Counted from the stretch's first letter, positions 1-7,065 are shown. The stretch is 18,928 bases of DNA from Spirochaetales bacterium (GCA_016930115.1 JAFGHN010000191.1:1-18928), one strand, 5' to 3'. Notes: generated by a model not told the origin, from the letters alone. Translations and numbers: made by a program.

Positions 1-17
1 ATGTCAGTAATTTCCAT
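1..17 (-). CDS. spoVG: SpoVG family protein, first codons only (partial at window edge)
   Basis: Only the first five codons and part of the sixth are inside the window, reading M-E-I-T-D on the minus strand. This matches the usual SpoVG N-terminus (M-E-[IV]-T-D-V-R). A strong Shine-Dalgarno, AGGAGG, lies four bases before the ATG. The gene follows ispE by 51 bases on the same strand, a neighbourhood I associate with spirochaetes. SpoVG proteins are small nucleic-acid-binding regulators that occur well beyond sporulating bacteria. The identification rests on five residues, the ribosome-binding site and context, so the next bases beyond the window would settle it. Confidence 0.6.
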
Positions 18-50
18 GGGACCTCCTCGCCCCGTTAACGCGTCCTTTTC

Positions 51-79
51 ATTCTAATACGTTAGCAGTTAACCCGCAA
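51..79 (-). promoter_or_regulatory. Sigma-70-type promoter for spoVG inside the 3' end of ispE
   Basis: On the minus strand TTGCGG (74-79) and TAGAAT (51-56) are separated by exactly 17 bases. The predicted start near base 44 leaves a leader of about 27 bases containing the AGGAGG of spoVG. The -35 box overlaps the last codons of ispE, so spoVG could be expressed independently of ispE. Confidence 0.5.
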
Positions 80-911
80 GCGTTTCTTTTAACCAGAACC
101 GCATGCCCGAAAATTTGGAAACGGCCTTTACCGCGCCGGCGTGCGTTTCAAACAAGCCAAAACAAGCGCTTCCGCTGCCGGAAACAGCGGCGTGAACAGC
201 CCCTCCGGACGCCAGGCCGGCGCAAATTCGCTCTAGCACCGGATACCGGCGATACAAAACCGGAGAAAAAGCGTTAAAAAAGCGCCACTTTTCGGTAGGG
301 CCTTCAATAAGCAAACGTAGGTCTTCCGCGTCAGGGTGCAACTCTTGTTGAGCTTCGATTTCCGTATCAAACCAGCAATAAGCCTCCCTCGTACTTATCG
401 GAAAACCGGGATCCACCAGGAGGACCCACCATGATCTTTTGGGGTAAATCTCACGCAGGATTTCTCCCCTCCCGGAAACCACCGCCGAGGGACCGCCTAA
501 AAAGAAAGGGACATCACTTCCAAGCCGGGAGCACAATTCATATAGCCGGTCTACCGGCAATACAGCGCCGTGAAGATGGTTGAGAGCCATGAGGACGGTA
601 GCGGCGTTGCTCGACCCGCCGCCCAGACCCGCGCCTATCGGGATTTTCTTGTCTATGCGTATTATGCAACGGCCGGAAATACCGCTTTCTTCGTAGAAAA
701 GTTCCGCAGCTTTGAACATGAGATCGGCCTTCACGGGAACGCCGGCGTTTCCTTCGATAACCACGCTTGTTGAAGCGGGCTGTAGATTCACATAGATTGA
801 GTCGTAGAGGGATACCTTGAGAAACCAGGAGCAGATATTGTGGTAGCCGTCAGGCCTTTTGCCTCCGATGCCGAGGTGTACATTTATCTTTGCCGGCGAA
901 AGAAAAAGCAT
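69..911 (-). CDS. ispE: 4-diphosphocytidyl-2-C-methyl-D-erythritol kinase
   Basis: This 280-residue cytosolic GHMP-family kinase phosphorylates 4-(CDP)-2-C-methyl-D-erythritol with ATP in the MEP route to isopentenyl diphosphate. Visible family marks are the N-terminal PAKINVHLGI with the substrate-binding Lys8, the glycine-rich ATP loop PIGAGLGGGSSNAA at 91-104, and GSDVPFF at 131-137 carrying the candidate catalytic Asp133. Length is normal for IspE. The ATG at 911 is preceded only by a weak ribosome-binding site (GGTG), and I found no convincing promoter in the 139 bases it shares with the divergent acidic gene. spoVG follows 51 bases downstream. Its presence implies non-mevalonate isoprenoid synthesis. 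Confidence 0.95.
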   Translation of the reverse strand: MLFLSPAKINVHLGIGGKRPDGYHNICSWFLKVSLYDSIYVNLQPASTSVVIEGNAGVPVKADLMFKAAELFYEESGISGRCIIRIDKKIPIGAGLGGGSSNAATVLMALNHLHGAVLPVDRLYELCSRLGSDVPFFLGGPSAVVSGRGEILREIYPKRSWWVLLVDPGFPISTREAYCWFDTEIEAQQELHPDAEDLRLLIEGPTEKWRFFNAFSPVLYRRYPVLERICAGLASGGAVHAAVSGSGSACFGLFETHAGAVKAVSKFSGMRFWLKETLAG

Positions 912-965
912 ATGGACACCACTTTACGTAATCCTTTAAAAAATGCAAGAAGCGTGTAAAAACTG

Positions 966-995
966 TTGACAGAACCGTTTTGTTCTACTTAGATT
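966..995 (+). promoter_or_regulatory. Sigma-70-type promoter for the acidic protein gene
   Basis: TTGACA (966-971, perfect -35) is followed after 18 bases by TAGATT (990-995, four of six matches to TATAAT). The expected start near base 1002 gives a leader of about 49 bases that ends in the GGAGG ribosome-binding site of the downstream gene. It sits in the divergent gap between ispE and the acidic gene. Confidence 0.55.
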
Positions 996-1050
996 GTCTC
1001 GATATTGACGGCGTAGACAAAACTTGAACTGCCTGCTGGAGGTCCTAGGC

Positions 1051-1359
1051 ATGGAGACACCCCCACTGAACGATCCTTTGGATACTGAACCAAGCATCAT
1101 GCCGGTCTTCTCAAATGAGGATGAGGATTACTACGACGACAATTTTGACGACTACGAAGAAGACTACGATGATGATTTCGATGATTTCGAGGATGAGGAA
1201 GATCTGGAGGATGAATACCAAGACGATATGACAGACGAATTCGACGATTTTGAAGAAGAAGACGAGGAAGAAGAAGAGTCATTCGACTCTGATGAAGAGG
1301 GCGAAAATGACGACTTCGACTACGACGACGGTCTCGATTACGACGACTTTGACGAGTGA
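1051..1359 (+). CDS. Extremely acidic small protein of unknown function
   Basis: I do not recognise this gene. The start at 1051 is chosen because GGAGG (1038-1042) lies eight bases upstream; an in-frame ATG at 1024 has no such site. The 102-residue product has 59 Asp or Glu and no Lys, Arg or His, so it should be highly negative and probably disordered. The first 22 residues are ordinary and proline-rich. From about residue 23 the chain is an acidic run dotted with 15 Phe/Tyr. The motif [FY]-D-D-[FY] occurs four times (32-35, 43-46, 64-67, 97-100). No signal peptide or membrane segment is seen. It is the only plus-strand gene in the left half and converges on rsfS, overlapping its 3' end by 22 bases. 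Possible roles are a nucleic-acid mimic or a partner for basic proteins. Both are inference. Confidence 0.75.
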   Translation: METPPLNDPLDTEPSIMPVFSNEDEDYYDDNFDDYEEDYDDDFDDFEDEEDLEDEYQDDMTDEFDDFEEEDEEEEESFDSDEEGENDDFDYDDGLDYDDFDE

Positions 1360-1703
1360 TAGAGAGACTTTCCGCTGAACCACAGTCGTTCTAGATCGTA
1401 AAAAGCCCGTATTTCTTCGTTCATCAAGTGAATTACGAAATCTCCACAATCGATGAGCACCCATCCATCATCGTTTAGTTGTTTGTGTCTGTTATTCGGC
1501 TCGATGGAGTTGTCCTTGAAGAACGCCCTGAGATACCGAATAATCCCGCGCATCTGCGCTTGACTGTTGACCGTCGAAATAATGAAGTAATCCGTCCAGC
1601 TGCTCTGCTCATGGATATCAAGCACTACGGTATTCTTGCCGTTGTGATCGTCGATCAGCTTTGCCAGCTCAACGACCTTCTCACTCCTTACAGTATCTGC
1701 CAT
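1338..1703 (-). CDS. rsfS: Ribosome silencing factor RsfS (Iojap/YbeB family)
   Basis: RsfS binds ribosomal protein L14 on the 50S subunit and blocks subunit joining under nutrient limitation. The 121-residue product shows the family core WTDYFIISTVNSQAQ (36-50) and WVLIDCGDFVIH (81-92), ending in FYDLERLW before a short tail of about a dozen residues. The open frame reaches 1823, but the start at 1703 (MADTVRSEK) fits the family length and has AGGA at ribosome-binding distance. It overlaps the end of the upstream LCP gene by 23 bases, implying translational coupling. Its last codons overlap the convergent acidic gene by 22 bases. The position beside nadD and obgE is common in bacteria. Confidence 0.93.
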   Translation of the reverse strand: MADTVRSEKVVELAKLIDDHNGKNTVVLDIHEQSSWTDYFIISTVNSQAQMRGIIRYLRAFFKDNSIEPNNRHKQLNDDGWVLIDCGDFVIHLMNEEIRAFYDLERLWFSGKSLYHSSKSS

Positions 1704-2892
1704 CAAAATCCTGTCCGAGTATAATTGTAACATCGACTGCCGCCAGGGACATACCTGCTTCGGGATCCGAAACCAGATACGGCTGCTGTTCGATATTCGT
1801 GCAACCGATAAGCGATGCCACACGTTGCGCGGCGAGCATATCGTTTGTTCGTGATATTACCAACGTTTTTTCGTAATCGAACCTGTCCGCGTTCCCGTAC
1901 AGCTCAACTTCATAGCCGAAATTTATAAAGAGCTGGCGGGTGCGGGCGGCCAGCCCCTGTTTTGTGGTCCCGTTGAGCACTTCCAGAATCACAGTCAGCT
2001 CTTCCTCGCTTAATACTTCGGTATTTGCCAGCGCTTCCACGAGCTGCCGTACACTTTCCTGGATCAGCTTACCGTTCGAATGCGGGAAAAGCAGTACCTG
2101 ATCGTCCACCGCCACCTCATCGCCATGGACCGGTTTGAGAATGAGGTGATCCACATCAAGCCCGTGTAATGATTCGAGAAGTGATGCGAAAGCACGCTTC
2201 CCCATTGACGTATCAAAACGGTCATAGAACTCTCTGAAAACATCTTCGCGCGCGAGGTACTCTTTTTTCTCACCTATCTTCTTCAGAAGCGATTGGACCG
2301 CCTTCTGATGCCTGGTGCGGGACTCGAGGCTTGATTCGTTCTCATCGGTAAATGAAACATAGGTAGTCGCCTTTCTCCCATCGAGGGTCACGCTGCCTGA
2401 CGGAACGAGCACCAGCCTCCCTTCTTCGACGATTTCGACCGGATCGGCGATAAAAAGGTCTATCCCGTCCAGAATATCGATGGCGGCTTCCATTCCCCCC
2501 AGGTCGAATTGCATGGTCTGGGAAATATCGAGCGCGATGAGACGAGATACTTTCGCCCTGAAATCCTCCGGGTCAGATTGGTCAAAGAGTGTATCTATTC
2601 TGTCCACTCGCTTGAGCGGCTCGATGACGTCACCCCATTCACCGGGTATATCGAGAAGCGCACCGTTACCAGTTGTCGGGTGATAGAGAAAGAGTTCCGA
2701 AAAAAGGAGGGTGCCGGCGTCATGGACCATTATGAGAATACTGATCAGCCGGTTTTCGCGGATATCTTCAGTTATTTTGTCGCTTCGCAATTGGAGAGCG
2801 AGCAATAGTGCCGACGCACCTATAACGAGTATTATCAGTGCGAGAACAACAACCCCTTTATCGATGGCTCTCTTTCGGTTTCTACCCTTCAT
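1681..2892 (-). CDS. LCP-like membrane protein with C-terminal LytR_C domain, apparently degenerate
   Basis: The 403-residue protein has a basic N-terminus (KGRNRKR), one membrane segment at about 13-35, an LCP (LytR-CpsA-Psr)-like region at about 46-205, and a LytR_C domain at about 301-394 beginning ILEVLNGTTKQGLAART. Typical LCP proteins transfer polymers to peptidoglycan using conserved acidic residues and arginines. Here the usual PRD loop reads DIPGEWG (81-87), and the usual Y-[VI]-R-x-R after L-D-G reads TTYVSFTDEN (176-185), so key arginines look absent. The fold is kept (QFDLGGMEAAIDILDGID, then SVTLDGRKA and RTRHQKAV). It probably acts in the envelope without ordinary transferase activity. 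It is followed by rsfS with a 23-base overlap and has its own promoter. The ribosome-binding site is weak (TGGAT). Confidence 0.8.
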   Translation of the reverse strand: MKGRNRKRAIDKGVVVLALIILVIGASALLLALQLRSDKITEDIRENRLISILIMVHDAGTLLFSELFLYHPTTGNGALLDIPGEWGDVIEPLKRVDRIDTLFDQSDPEDFRAKVSRLIALDISQTMQFDLGGMEAAIDILDGIDLFIADPVEIVEEGRLVLVPSGSVTLDGRKATTYVSFTDENESSLESRTRHQKAVQSLLKKIGEKKEYLAREDVFREFYDRFDTSMGKRAFASLLESLHGLDVDHLILKPVHGDEVAVDDQVLLFPHSNGKLIQESVRQLVEALANTEVLSEEELTVILEVLNGTTKQGLAARTRQLFINFGYEVELYGNADRFDYEKTLVISRTNDMLAAQRVASLIGCTNIEQQPYLVSDPEAGMSLAAVDVTIILGQDFDGRYCKE

Positions 2893-2900
2893 ATCCAGTT

Positions 2901-2915
2901 ACGGTGATTAACCGT
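2901..2915 (-). repeat. Small inverted repeat at the 5' end of the LCP-rsfS transcript
   Basis: ACGGT-GATTA-ACCGT is a perfect 5-bp inverted repeat with a 5-base loop. It lies right at the predicted transcription start (about 2914), just before the weak ribosome-binding site. It could be an mRNA 5' hairpin or a small operator, or it could be chance. Confidence 0.3.
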
Positions 2916-2920
2916 GCATG

Positions 2921-2949
2921 AGCATAGCAACGATACATAGTGACGTCAA
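2921..2949 (-). promoter_or_regulatory. Sigma-70-type promoter for the LCP-rsfS pair
   Basis: On the minus strand TTGACG (2944-2949) and TATGCT (2921-2926) are separated by exactly 17 bases, in the 68-base gap after nadD. The expected start is near 2914, 22 bases before the ATG. This lets the envelope protein and RsfS be expressed apart from the upstream ribosomal operon. Confidence 0.6.
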
Positions 2950-2960
2950 TCTTGCGATCT

Positions 2961-3545
2961 TCACCTGTACAGACCATGAGCCTCAATATAGCTGGCTACG
3001 CTGTGCGGAACGTATCTCTCGATGCTTTCTCCCTCTTTCACTTTGAAACGGATGTTCCTCGAAGCGGCTTCTATCAACGGATTATTCAGATACCTGTGGT
3101 TTACACTGAAGTCCTTTTTTGCACGCGAGCTTCTCCGGGCCACGATAAGGTCCACCATTTCAACGAGTGTGTCCACCGATTTCCATTTGTGAAAACCATC
3201 GATGAGGTCATCACCGATAATCAGGCCTGGTTTGCCTCTTACCGCGTAATGTTTGTTTATGTAATCAATAGTCTCTATGGTGTAGGAGACACCACCGCGC
3301 TCTATTTCGCATGTCTCGATGCGAATGTAGTCTTTGTCGCCAACAGCGAGCTCAATCATCGCGATCCTGTCTTCCGCCGCTGTCCGGATATCCGCGGATT
3401 TGTGCGCAGGGACCGCTGACGGTACGAAAAGGATGATATCGTATCCGAGCTCCGACTTTACACAACGGGCTATCGAGATATGACCGTAATGTATCGGATT
3501 GAAAGAGCCACCGAGAACGGCTATCGTTTTACTTCCGGGAGTCAC
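2961..3545 (-). CDS. nadD: Nicotinate-nucleotide adenylyltransferase
   Basis: NadD joins ATP and nicotinate mononucleotide to give deamido-NAD in NAD synthesis. The 194-residue product has the nucleotidyltransferase signature GGSFNPIHYGH (12-22), the SYTIET segment (87-92) and a GDDLIDGFHKW stretch that matches the usual G-x-D near the substrate site. The start codon is GTG at 3545. No in-frame ATG precedes the signature, and GAGG lies nine bases upstream. The gene overlaps the end of obgE by 17 bases, so translation is probably coupled. Length is normal. Confidence 0.95.
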   Translation of the reverse strand: MTPGSKTIAVLGGSFNPIHYGHISIARCVKSELGYDIILFVPSAVPAHKSADIRTAAEDRIAMIELAVGDKDYIRIETCEIERGGVSYTIETIDYINKHYAVRGKPGLIIGDDLIDGFHKWKSVDTLVEMVDLIVARRSSRAKKDFSVNHRYLNNPLIEAASRNIRFKVKEGESIERYVPHSVASYIEAHGLYR

Positions 3546-4527
3546 CTTTCGCTGCCTCTACCATCCTGACAAATCGACCTCTCAGTTCTTCGATACCTTG
3601 TTGGGTGAAGGACGAGACCTGCATCACAATTTCACCGGCAAAGCTCTCTTGAAGGGCCTCCGCCCTCCCCTCGGCCTCAGGTATATCCGCCTTTGTGCCT
3701 ACAATCAGCCGTTTTTTTTGAGCGAGTGTTTTATCAAACACCTCAAGCTCCCTGATGAGCATCGGGAAAACTCCCAGATAATCATCGCTCGAAAGGTCGA
3801 TGAGAAATGCGAGTGTCGTAGTGCGTGAAATGTGCTTCAAGAAACGAAATCCGAGCCCAGCGCCCCGGGAGGCACCCTCGATCAGACCTGGTATATCCGC
3901 CAAGACCATTTCTGCGTAACCTTCCCTCATCACGCCAAGGTTCGGCTCCTTCGTCGTGAAAGGATACGCCGCAATTTTCGGTTGCGCTTTCGTCAGGACC
4001 GACAGGAGAGTCGATTTGCCGGCGTTCGGTTTACCGACGAAACCGATATCGGCAACGAGACTCAGCTCAATTCTCAAGTTTGCCGATTCGCCGGGAAGCC
4101 CCGGTTGGGCATACCGTGGCGCCTGGTTGACTGAAGTGGCAAAGTGGGAATTGCCCTTGCCGCCTTTTCCGCCGTGAAGGAAAGTCCATCGTTCGATATC
4201 CGCCAGGTCCTTTATTATGCGGTTTGTCTCCTTGTCCCTGATTACCGTGCCCGGGGGAACCTCGATGACGACCGGTTTGCCGTCCTTCCCATGCAATTTC
4301 TTCTTGCCGCCCGGCTGCCCGTCTTCCGCATGAAACACGTGCTTGAAAGCGATATGCGAAAGTGTCTTGAGGTTTTTTCTTACCTCAAAGATCACATCCC
4401 CGCCACGTCCGCCGTCACCACCATCGGGACCGCCTTTGGGAATATACTTTTCCCTGCGAAAAGAAACTGCTCCTTTTCCTCCGTGTCCGGATGAGACTTC
4501 AATAGTTGTTTCGTCTACAAATGCCAA
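3529..4527 (-). CDS. obgE: Obg-family GTPase (CgtA/ObgE) involved in ribosome assembly
   Basis: This 332-residue protein has the glycine-rich Obg domain (about 1-158, with GGPDGGDGGRGGDV at 32-45) and a GTPase domain: G1 GFVGKPNAGKST (162-173), switch threonines at 191-192, G3 DIPG (211-214), and G5 VSS near 305. The G4 motif reads GTKAD (277-281) instead of the standard NKxD. The protein ends after the G domain, so the C-terminal OCT domain of some Gram-positive Obg proteins is absent. The start codon is TTG at 4527, with AAAGGTG seven to eight bases upstream; no ATG is available in frame there. It binds the 50S subunit in maturation and stress control. It lies between rpmA and nadD, a very common order. 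Confidence 0.95.
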   Translation of the reverse strand: MAFVDETTIEVSSGHGGKGAVSFRREKYIPKGGPDGGDGGRGGDVIFEVRKNLKTLSHIAFKHVFHAEDGQPGGKKKLHGKDGKPVVIEVPPGTVIRDKETNRIIKDLADIERWTFLHGGKGGKGNSHFATSVNQAPRYAQPGLPGESANLRIELSLVADIGFVGKPNAGKSTLLSVLTKAQPKIAAYPFTTKEPNLGVMREGYAEMVLADIPGLIEGASRGAGLGFRFLKHISRTTTLAFLIDLSSDDYLGVFPMLIRELEVFDKTLAQKKRLIVGTKADIPEAEGRAEALQESFAGEIVMQVSSFTQQGIEELRGRFVRMVEAAKGDSRK

Positions 4528-4603
4528 TCTGGCACCTTTGAAAATAGTGACATGCGTATCGAAGCAAACAAAAAGGCTTTGTTCCGATATGTTTTATAAG
4601 TTG

Positions 4604-4864
4604 TTATTCCGCCGCCGTAAGCTCGATGTTCACGTACCGTCTGCCGCGTCGCTTGTTGAACATGACGGTCCCGTTTGCTGTGGCAAAAAGCGTGTCGTCA
4701 CTCCCGCGCCCCACATTGACGCCGGGATGGAATTTTGTGCCGTTCTGACGTACAAGGATTTCTCCAGCCTTGACAATCTGGCCGCCAAAGCGTTTTATCC
4801 CGAGCCGTTGGCTATGTGAATCTCTTCCGTTCTTGGAGCTTCCACCGCCTTTCTTATGAGCCAT
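4604..4864 (-). CDS. rpmA: 50S ribosomal protein L27
   Basis: The 86-residue protein begins MAHKKGGGSSKNGRDSHSQR and is a clear bL27 along its whole length. The N-terminal arm reaches the peptidyl transferase centre. An AGGAGA ribosome-binding site lies just before the ATG, ten bases after the prp stop. No N-terminal extension can be encoded: in frame upstream there are seven codons, none a start, and then a TAG at 4886-4888. So the protein has the mature-type N-terminus directly, although the gene next door encodes a Prp protease. Confidence 0.97.
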   Translation of the reverse strand: MAHKKGGGSSKNGRDSHSQRLGIKRFGGQIVKAGEILVRQNGTKFHPGVNVGRGSDDTLFATANGTVMFNKRRGRRYVNIELTAAE

Positions 4865-4874
4865 GCTGTCTCCT

Positions 4875-5201
4875 TTACCTGATCTCTAAAGTACAATCAT
4901 CCGGGAACTCCGCCTGCAGGTCTTTCAATCCCTGCACAAGGAAGTCACCCACGGTCTTCACCAGCGCGTTTTTGTCCTGCCCCGCGCTGTCCACAAAAAG
5001 CGTGAACTCACCTCTCTCTCCAGGCCCTCCGGAAACGCGCACGTCCGGATCCGCCTCAAGCAGCCGCGCTGCCGTCCGCACAAGTATGGTTACCGCGGCA
5101 CAGACGATATTGCCGCCTCTACGCAGCCCCAACGCATGACCGTCCACCGTCACGCTTTCCATTTTCCCGCATCCATCTTGTGCGACGGTAACGAGGATCA
5201 T
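4875..5201 (-). CDS. prp: Ribosomal-processing cysteine protease Prp family protein
   Basis: The 108-residue protein is of the YsxB/DUF464 (Prp) family. It has the catalytic pair in its usual setting: His22 in DGHALG and Cys34 in GGNIVCAAV. In Firmicutes Prp removes an N-terminal extension from L27. The gene lies between rplU and rpmA, six bases after rplU and ten before rpmA, as in other lineages that have it. The start ATG at 5201 has only a weak ribosome-binding site (GCGGG), so translation may be coupled to rplU. The neighbouring L27 has no extension to remove, so the substrate in this organism is unclear. Confidence 0.85.
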   Translation of the reverse strand: MILVTVAQDGCGKMESVTVDGHALGLRRGGNIVCAAVTILVRTAARLLEADPDVRVSGGPGERGEFTLFVDSAGQDKNALVKTVGDFLVQGLKDLQAEFPDDCTLEIR

Positions 5202-5207
5202 GGAATT

Positions 5208-5522
5208 TTACCCGCTTACAATATCGTCCACTCTGACGAGAGTATACTGTTGCCGGTGCCCTTGTTTTCTCCGGTAGCCCTTTCTTTTCTTGAACTTCTG
5301 CGCAAGGACTTTCTTATCTTTTCCGTGATCTTCAACCGTCGCCTTTATGGATGCACCTGTCACGTAGGGAGTCCCGACCTTGACCGTGTCTTCTTCCCGC
5401 AGGAGCAGAACGTGTTCGAAATCAACGGATTCTCCCTTTATCTGGTCTATCCTGTCGATCTTGAGCACGGCTCCCTTTTGAGCTTTGAATTGCTTCCCTT
5501 TTATTTCTACAAGTGCGTACAT
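5208..5522 (-). CDS. rplU: 50S ribosomal protein L21
   Basis: The 104-residue protein is bL21 over its full length: MYALVEIKGKQFK at the N-terminus, then the VDFEHVLLL segment and the basic KFKKRKGYRRKQGHRQ segment that contacts 23S rRNA. It is the first gene of the rplU-prp-rpmA-obgE-nadD operon. The ATG at 5522 is preceded by GAGGT at workable distance, and a promoter lies about 43-70 bases upstream. The leader is only about 36 bases, so there is little room for an autoregulatory L21 leader RNA. Confidence 0.97.
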   Translation of the reverse strand: MYALVEIKGKQFKAQKGAVLKIDRIDQIKGESVDFEHVLLLREEDTVKVGTPYVTGASIKATVEDHGKDKKVLAQKFKKRKGYRRKQGHRQQYTLVRVDDIVSG

Positions 5523-5564
5523 ATAAGGCTACCTCAGGTGGAATTATCTTCTTGGTTTTGTGAA

Positions 5565-5592
5565 AATATAACAAAATCGGCCCCCTGGTCAA
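5565..5592 (-). promoter_or_regulatory. Sigma-70-type promoter of the rplU operon
   Basis: On the minus strand TTGACC (5587-5592) and TATATT (5565-5570) are separated by 16 bases. Expected transcription start is near 5558, about 36 bases before the rplU ATG. The -35 box lies in the loop, and the -10 box in the T-rich tail, of the gltD terminator hairpin. Confidence 0.7.
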
Positions 5593-5605
5593 GTGGCAGG
5601 CCGAT
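5571..5605 (-). terminator. Rho-independent terminator after gltD
   Basis: On the minus strand ATCGGCC (5599-5605) pairs with GGCCGAT (5576-5582) across a 16-base loop in which two more pairs may form. The stem is followed by TTTTGTTATATTTT. It begins about 40 bases after the gltD stop and should separate gltBD from rplU. The long loop makes it a medium-strength prediction. Confidence 0.6.
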
Positions 5606-5643
5606 GGATTCACCGCCGCAAGCTGGGCTATTCGGTTTGCCGC

Positions 5644-7065
5644 CTACAGATTTCGATGTATTGCCTCCGCCGCCTGGCGCCCGTGACTAATCGCCCTGAC
5701 GACAAGAGAGGCGCCGGTGCTTGCGTCTCCCGCAGCGTACACCCGTGGGTTTGAGGTTCTGTATTCGGTATCCGTGAGAATATTGCCGCGCTTATCGAGC
5801 TCCAGCTTCAAATCATCGAGAAGCCGGCAATGATCAACATGCACAAACCCCATTGAAAGAAGCACCAGATCGGCCTCAATCGTGAAACTCGAACCTTCAA
5901 TACTCGATATTCCGGGAGCAGCGGCACGGTCTTTCTTTACCCACTCGACCCGTTCACACTCGACAAGCTGTACCGTATCGCCTTTTGAGACAAAACCGGT
6001 GGTGTTCACGCACCACTCTCTTTGGCAACCCTCAGCGTGAGATGTTGAGGTCCGGAGGATATTCGGCCACGCGGGCCACTCGGGATTCTCAGGCGAACCC
6101 CATTCGAGAGGCCGCGGCATGATCTCAATCTGCCTCACCACGCTTGCTCCCTGACGGATCGCAGTGCCCACGCAGTCTGATCCGGTGTCACCGCCGCCGA
6201 TAACGAGCACGTCTTTTCCGGCGGCAGAAATAATCGCTTCCTCCGGTATATCTCCGGCGACAAACCGGTTTGAAAGCGTCAGATACTCCACTGCAAAATG
6301 GATGCCCCTCAAATTGCGCCCGTCGACACCGAGATCCCTGGGAGCCCCAGCCCCCATGGCAAGAAGAATCACATCGAACTTCCGGCTTAAGTAATGGGCC
6401 GAGAGGTCCTCCCCGATCACGACGTTTGTCTCAAATTCGACGCCTTCGAGCTCCATGACCCGGATCCTTCTGTCGAGGATGTGTTTCTCCAGCTTGAAAT
6501 CCGGAATACCGTAACGCAGCAGACCTCCAATCCGGTCTGCCTTCTCGAAGAGGGTCACCTTATGACCGCGCCTCCGCAGCTGCTGCGCGGCCGCAAGACC
6601 GGCCGGCCCCGAACCCACTATCGCCACCCTTCTGCCGGTCTCTCGGGAAGGCGGTCTGGGGACAACCCACCCCTCTTCGAATGCTCTTTCAATGATGGCG
6701 AGCTCTATCTTCTTTATCGAGACCGGGGCGCTGTTAATCGAGAGTGTGCAGGCGGCTTCGCAAGGCGCCGGGCAGATACGACCCGTCACTTCCGGGAAAT
6801 TGTTCGTCAGCTCCAGGCGCTCCCAGGCTTCTCGCCACAGCCCTTTGTAGACCGCGTCGTTCCATTCCGGTATGAGATTCACCACCGGGCACCCGAGTGC
6901 ATGACAGTAGGGCGTACCGCAGTCCATGCATCGCGCGCCCTCCTGTTCGATCGATTCAAAGGAAGGAGAAAGTACTATCTCCCGGTAATCCTTCACGCGC
7001 GCCTCCACCGGTCTTTCCTCAACAATCAGACGCGGGTATTCGACAAATCCCGTCGGCTTTCCCAT
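5644..7065 (-). CDS. gltD: Glutamate synthase (NADPH-type) small subunit
   Basis: The 473-residue subunit passes electrons from NADPH through FAD and iron-sulfur clusters to GltB. Cysteines at 46, 49, 54 and 59 (CMDCGTPYC...C) and at 98, 102 and 106 fit the two 4Fe-4S cluster segments. The FAD-binding motif GSGPAGLAAA is at 151-160, and the NAD(P)H-binding GGGDTGSDC at about 290-298. A final FAD contact is AAGDASTGASLVVRA near the C-terminus. The ATG overlaps the gltB stop (TGATG), so the two are translationally coupled and made in equal amounts. AGGAGGT lies upstream. Length is normal. A terminator follows the gene. Confidence 0.97.
   Translation of the reverse strand: MGKPTGFVEYPRLIVEERPVEARVKDYREIVLSPSFESIEQEGARCMDCGTPYCHALGCPVVNLIPEWNDAVYKGLWREAWERLELTNNFPEVTGRICPAPCEAACTLSINSAPVSIKKIELAIIERAFEEGWVVPRPPSRETGRRVAIVGSGPAGLAAAQQLRRRGHKVTLFEKADRIGGLLRYGIPDFKLEKHILDRRIRVMELEGVEFETNVVIGEDLSAHYLSRKFDVILLAMGAGAPRDLGVDGRNLRGIHFAVEYLTLSNRFVAGDIPEEAIISAAGKDVLVIGGGDTGSDCVGTAIRQGASVVRQIEIMPRPLEWGSPENPEWPAWPNILRTSTSHAEGCQREWCVNTTGFVSKGDTVQLVECERVEWVKKDRAAAPGISSIEGSSFTIEADLVLLSMGFVHVDHCRLLDDLKLELDKRGNILTDTEYRTSNPRVYAAGDASTGASLVVRAISHGRQAAEAIHRNL

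Noticed and set aside
1097..1282. Minus-strand frame of 61 codons under the acidic gene
   Set aside because: It is the complement of the low-complexity GAx codons and gives an Arg/His/Leu-rich chain. The plus-strand reading has the promoter and ribosome-binding site.
1704..1823. N-terminal extension of rsfS by 40 residues
   Set aside because: It lies within the LCP coding region in another frame, and the shorter start has AGGA and the normal family length.
4528..4603. Separate promoter or terminator in the 76-base gap between rpmA and obgE
   Set aside because: Only poor boxes (for example TTTGCT-16-TATTTT) and a weak 6-bp stem (AACAAA/TTTGTT) were found. Readthrough from rplU is the simpler reading.
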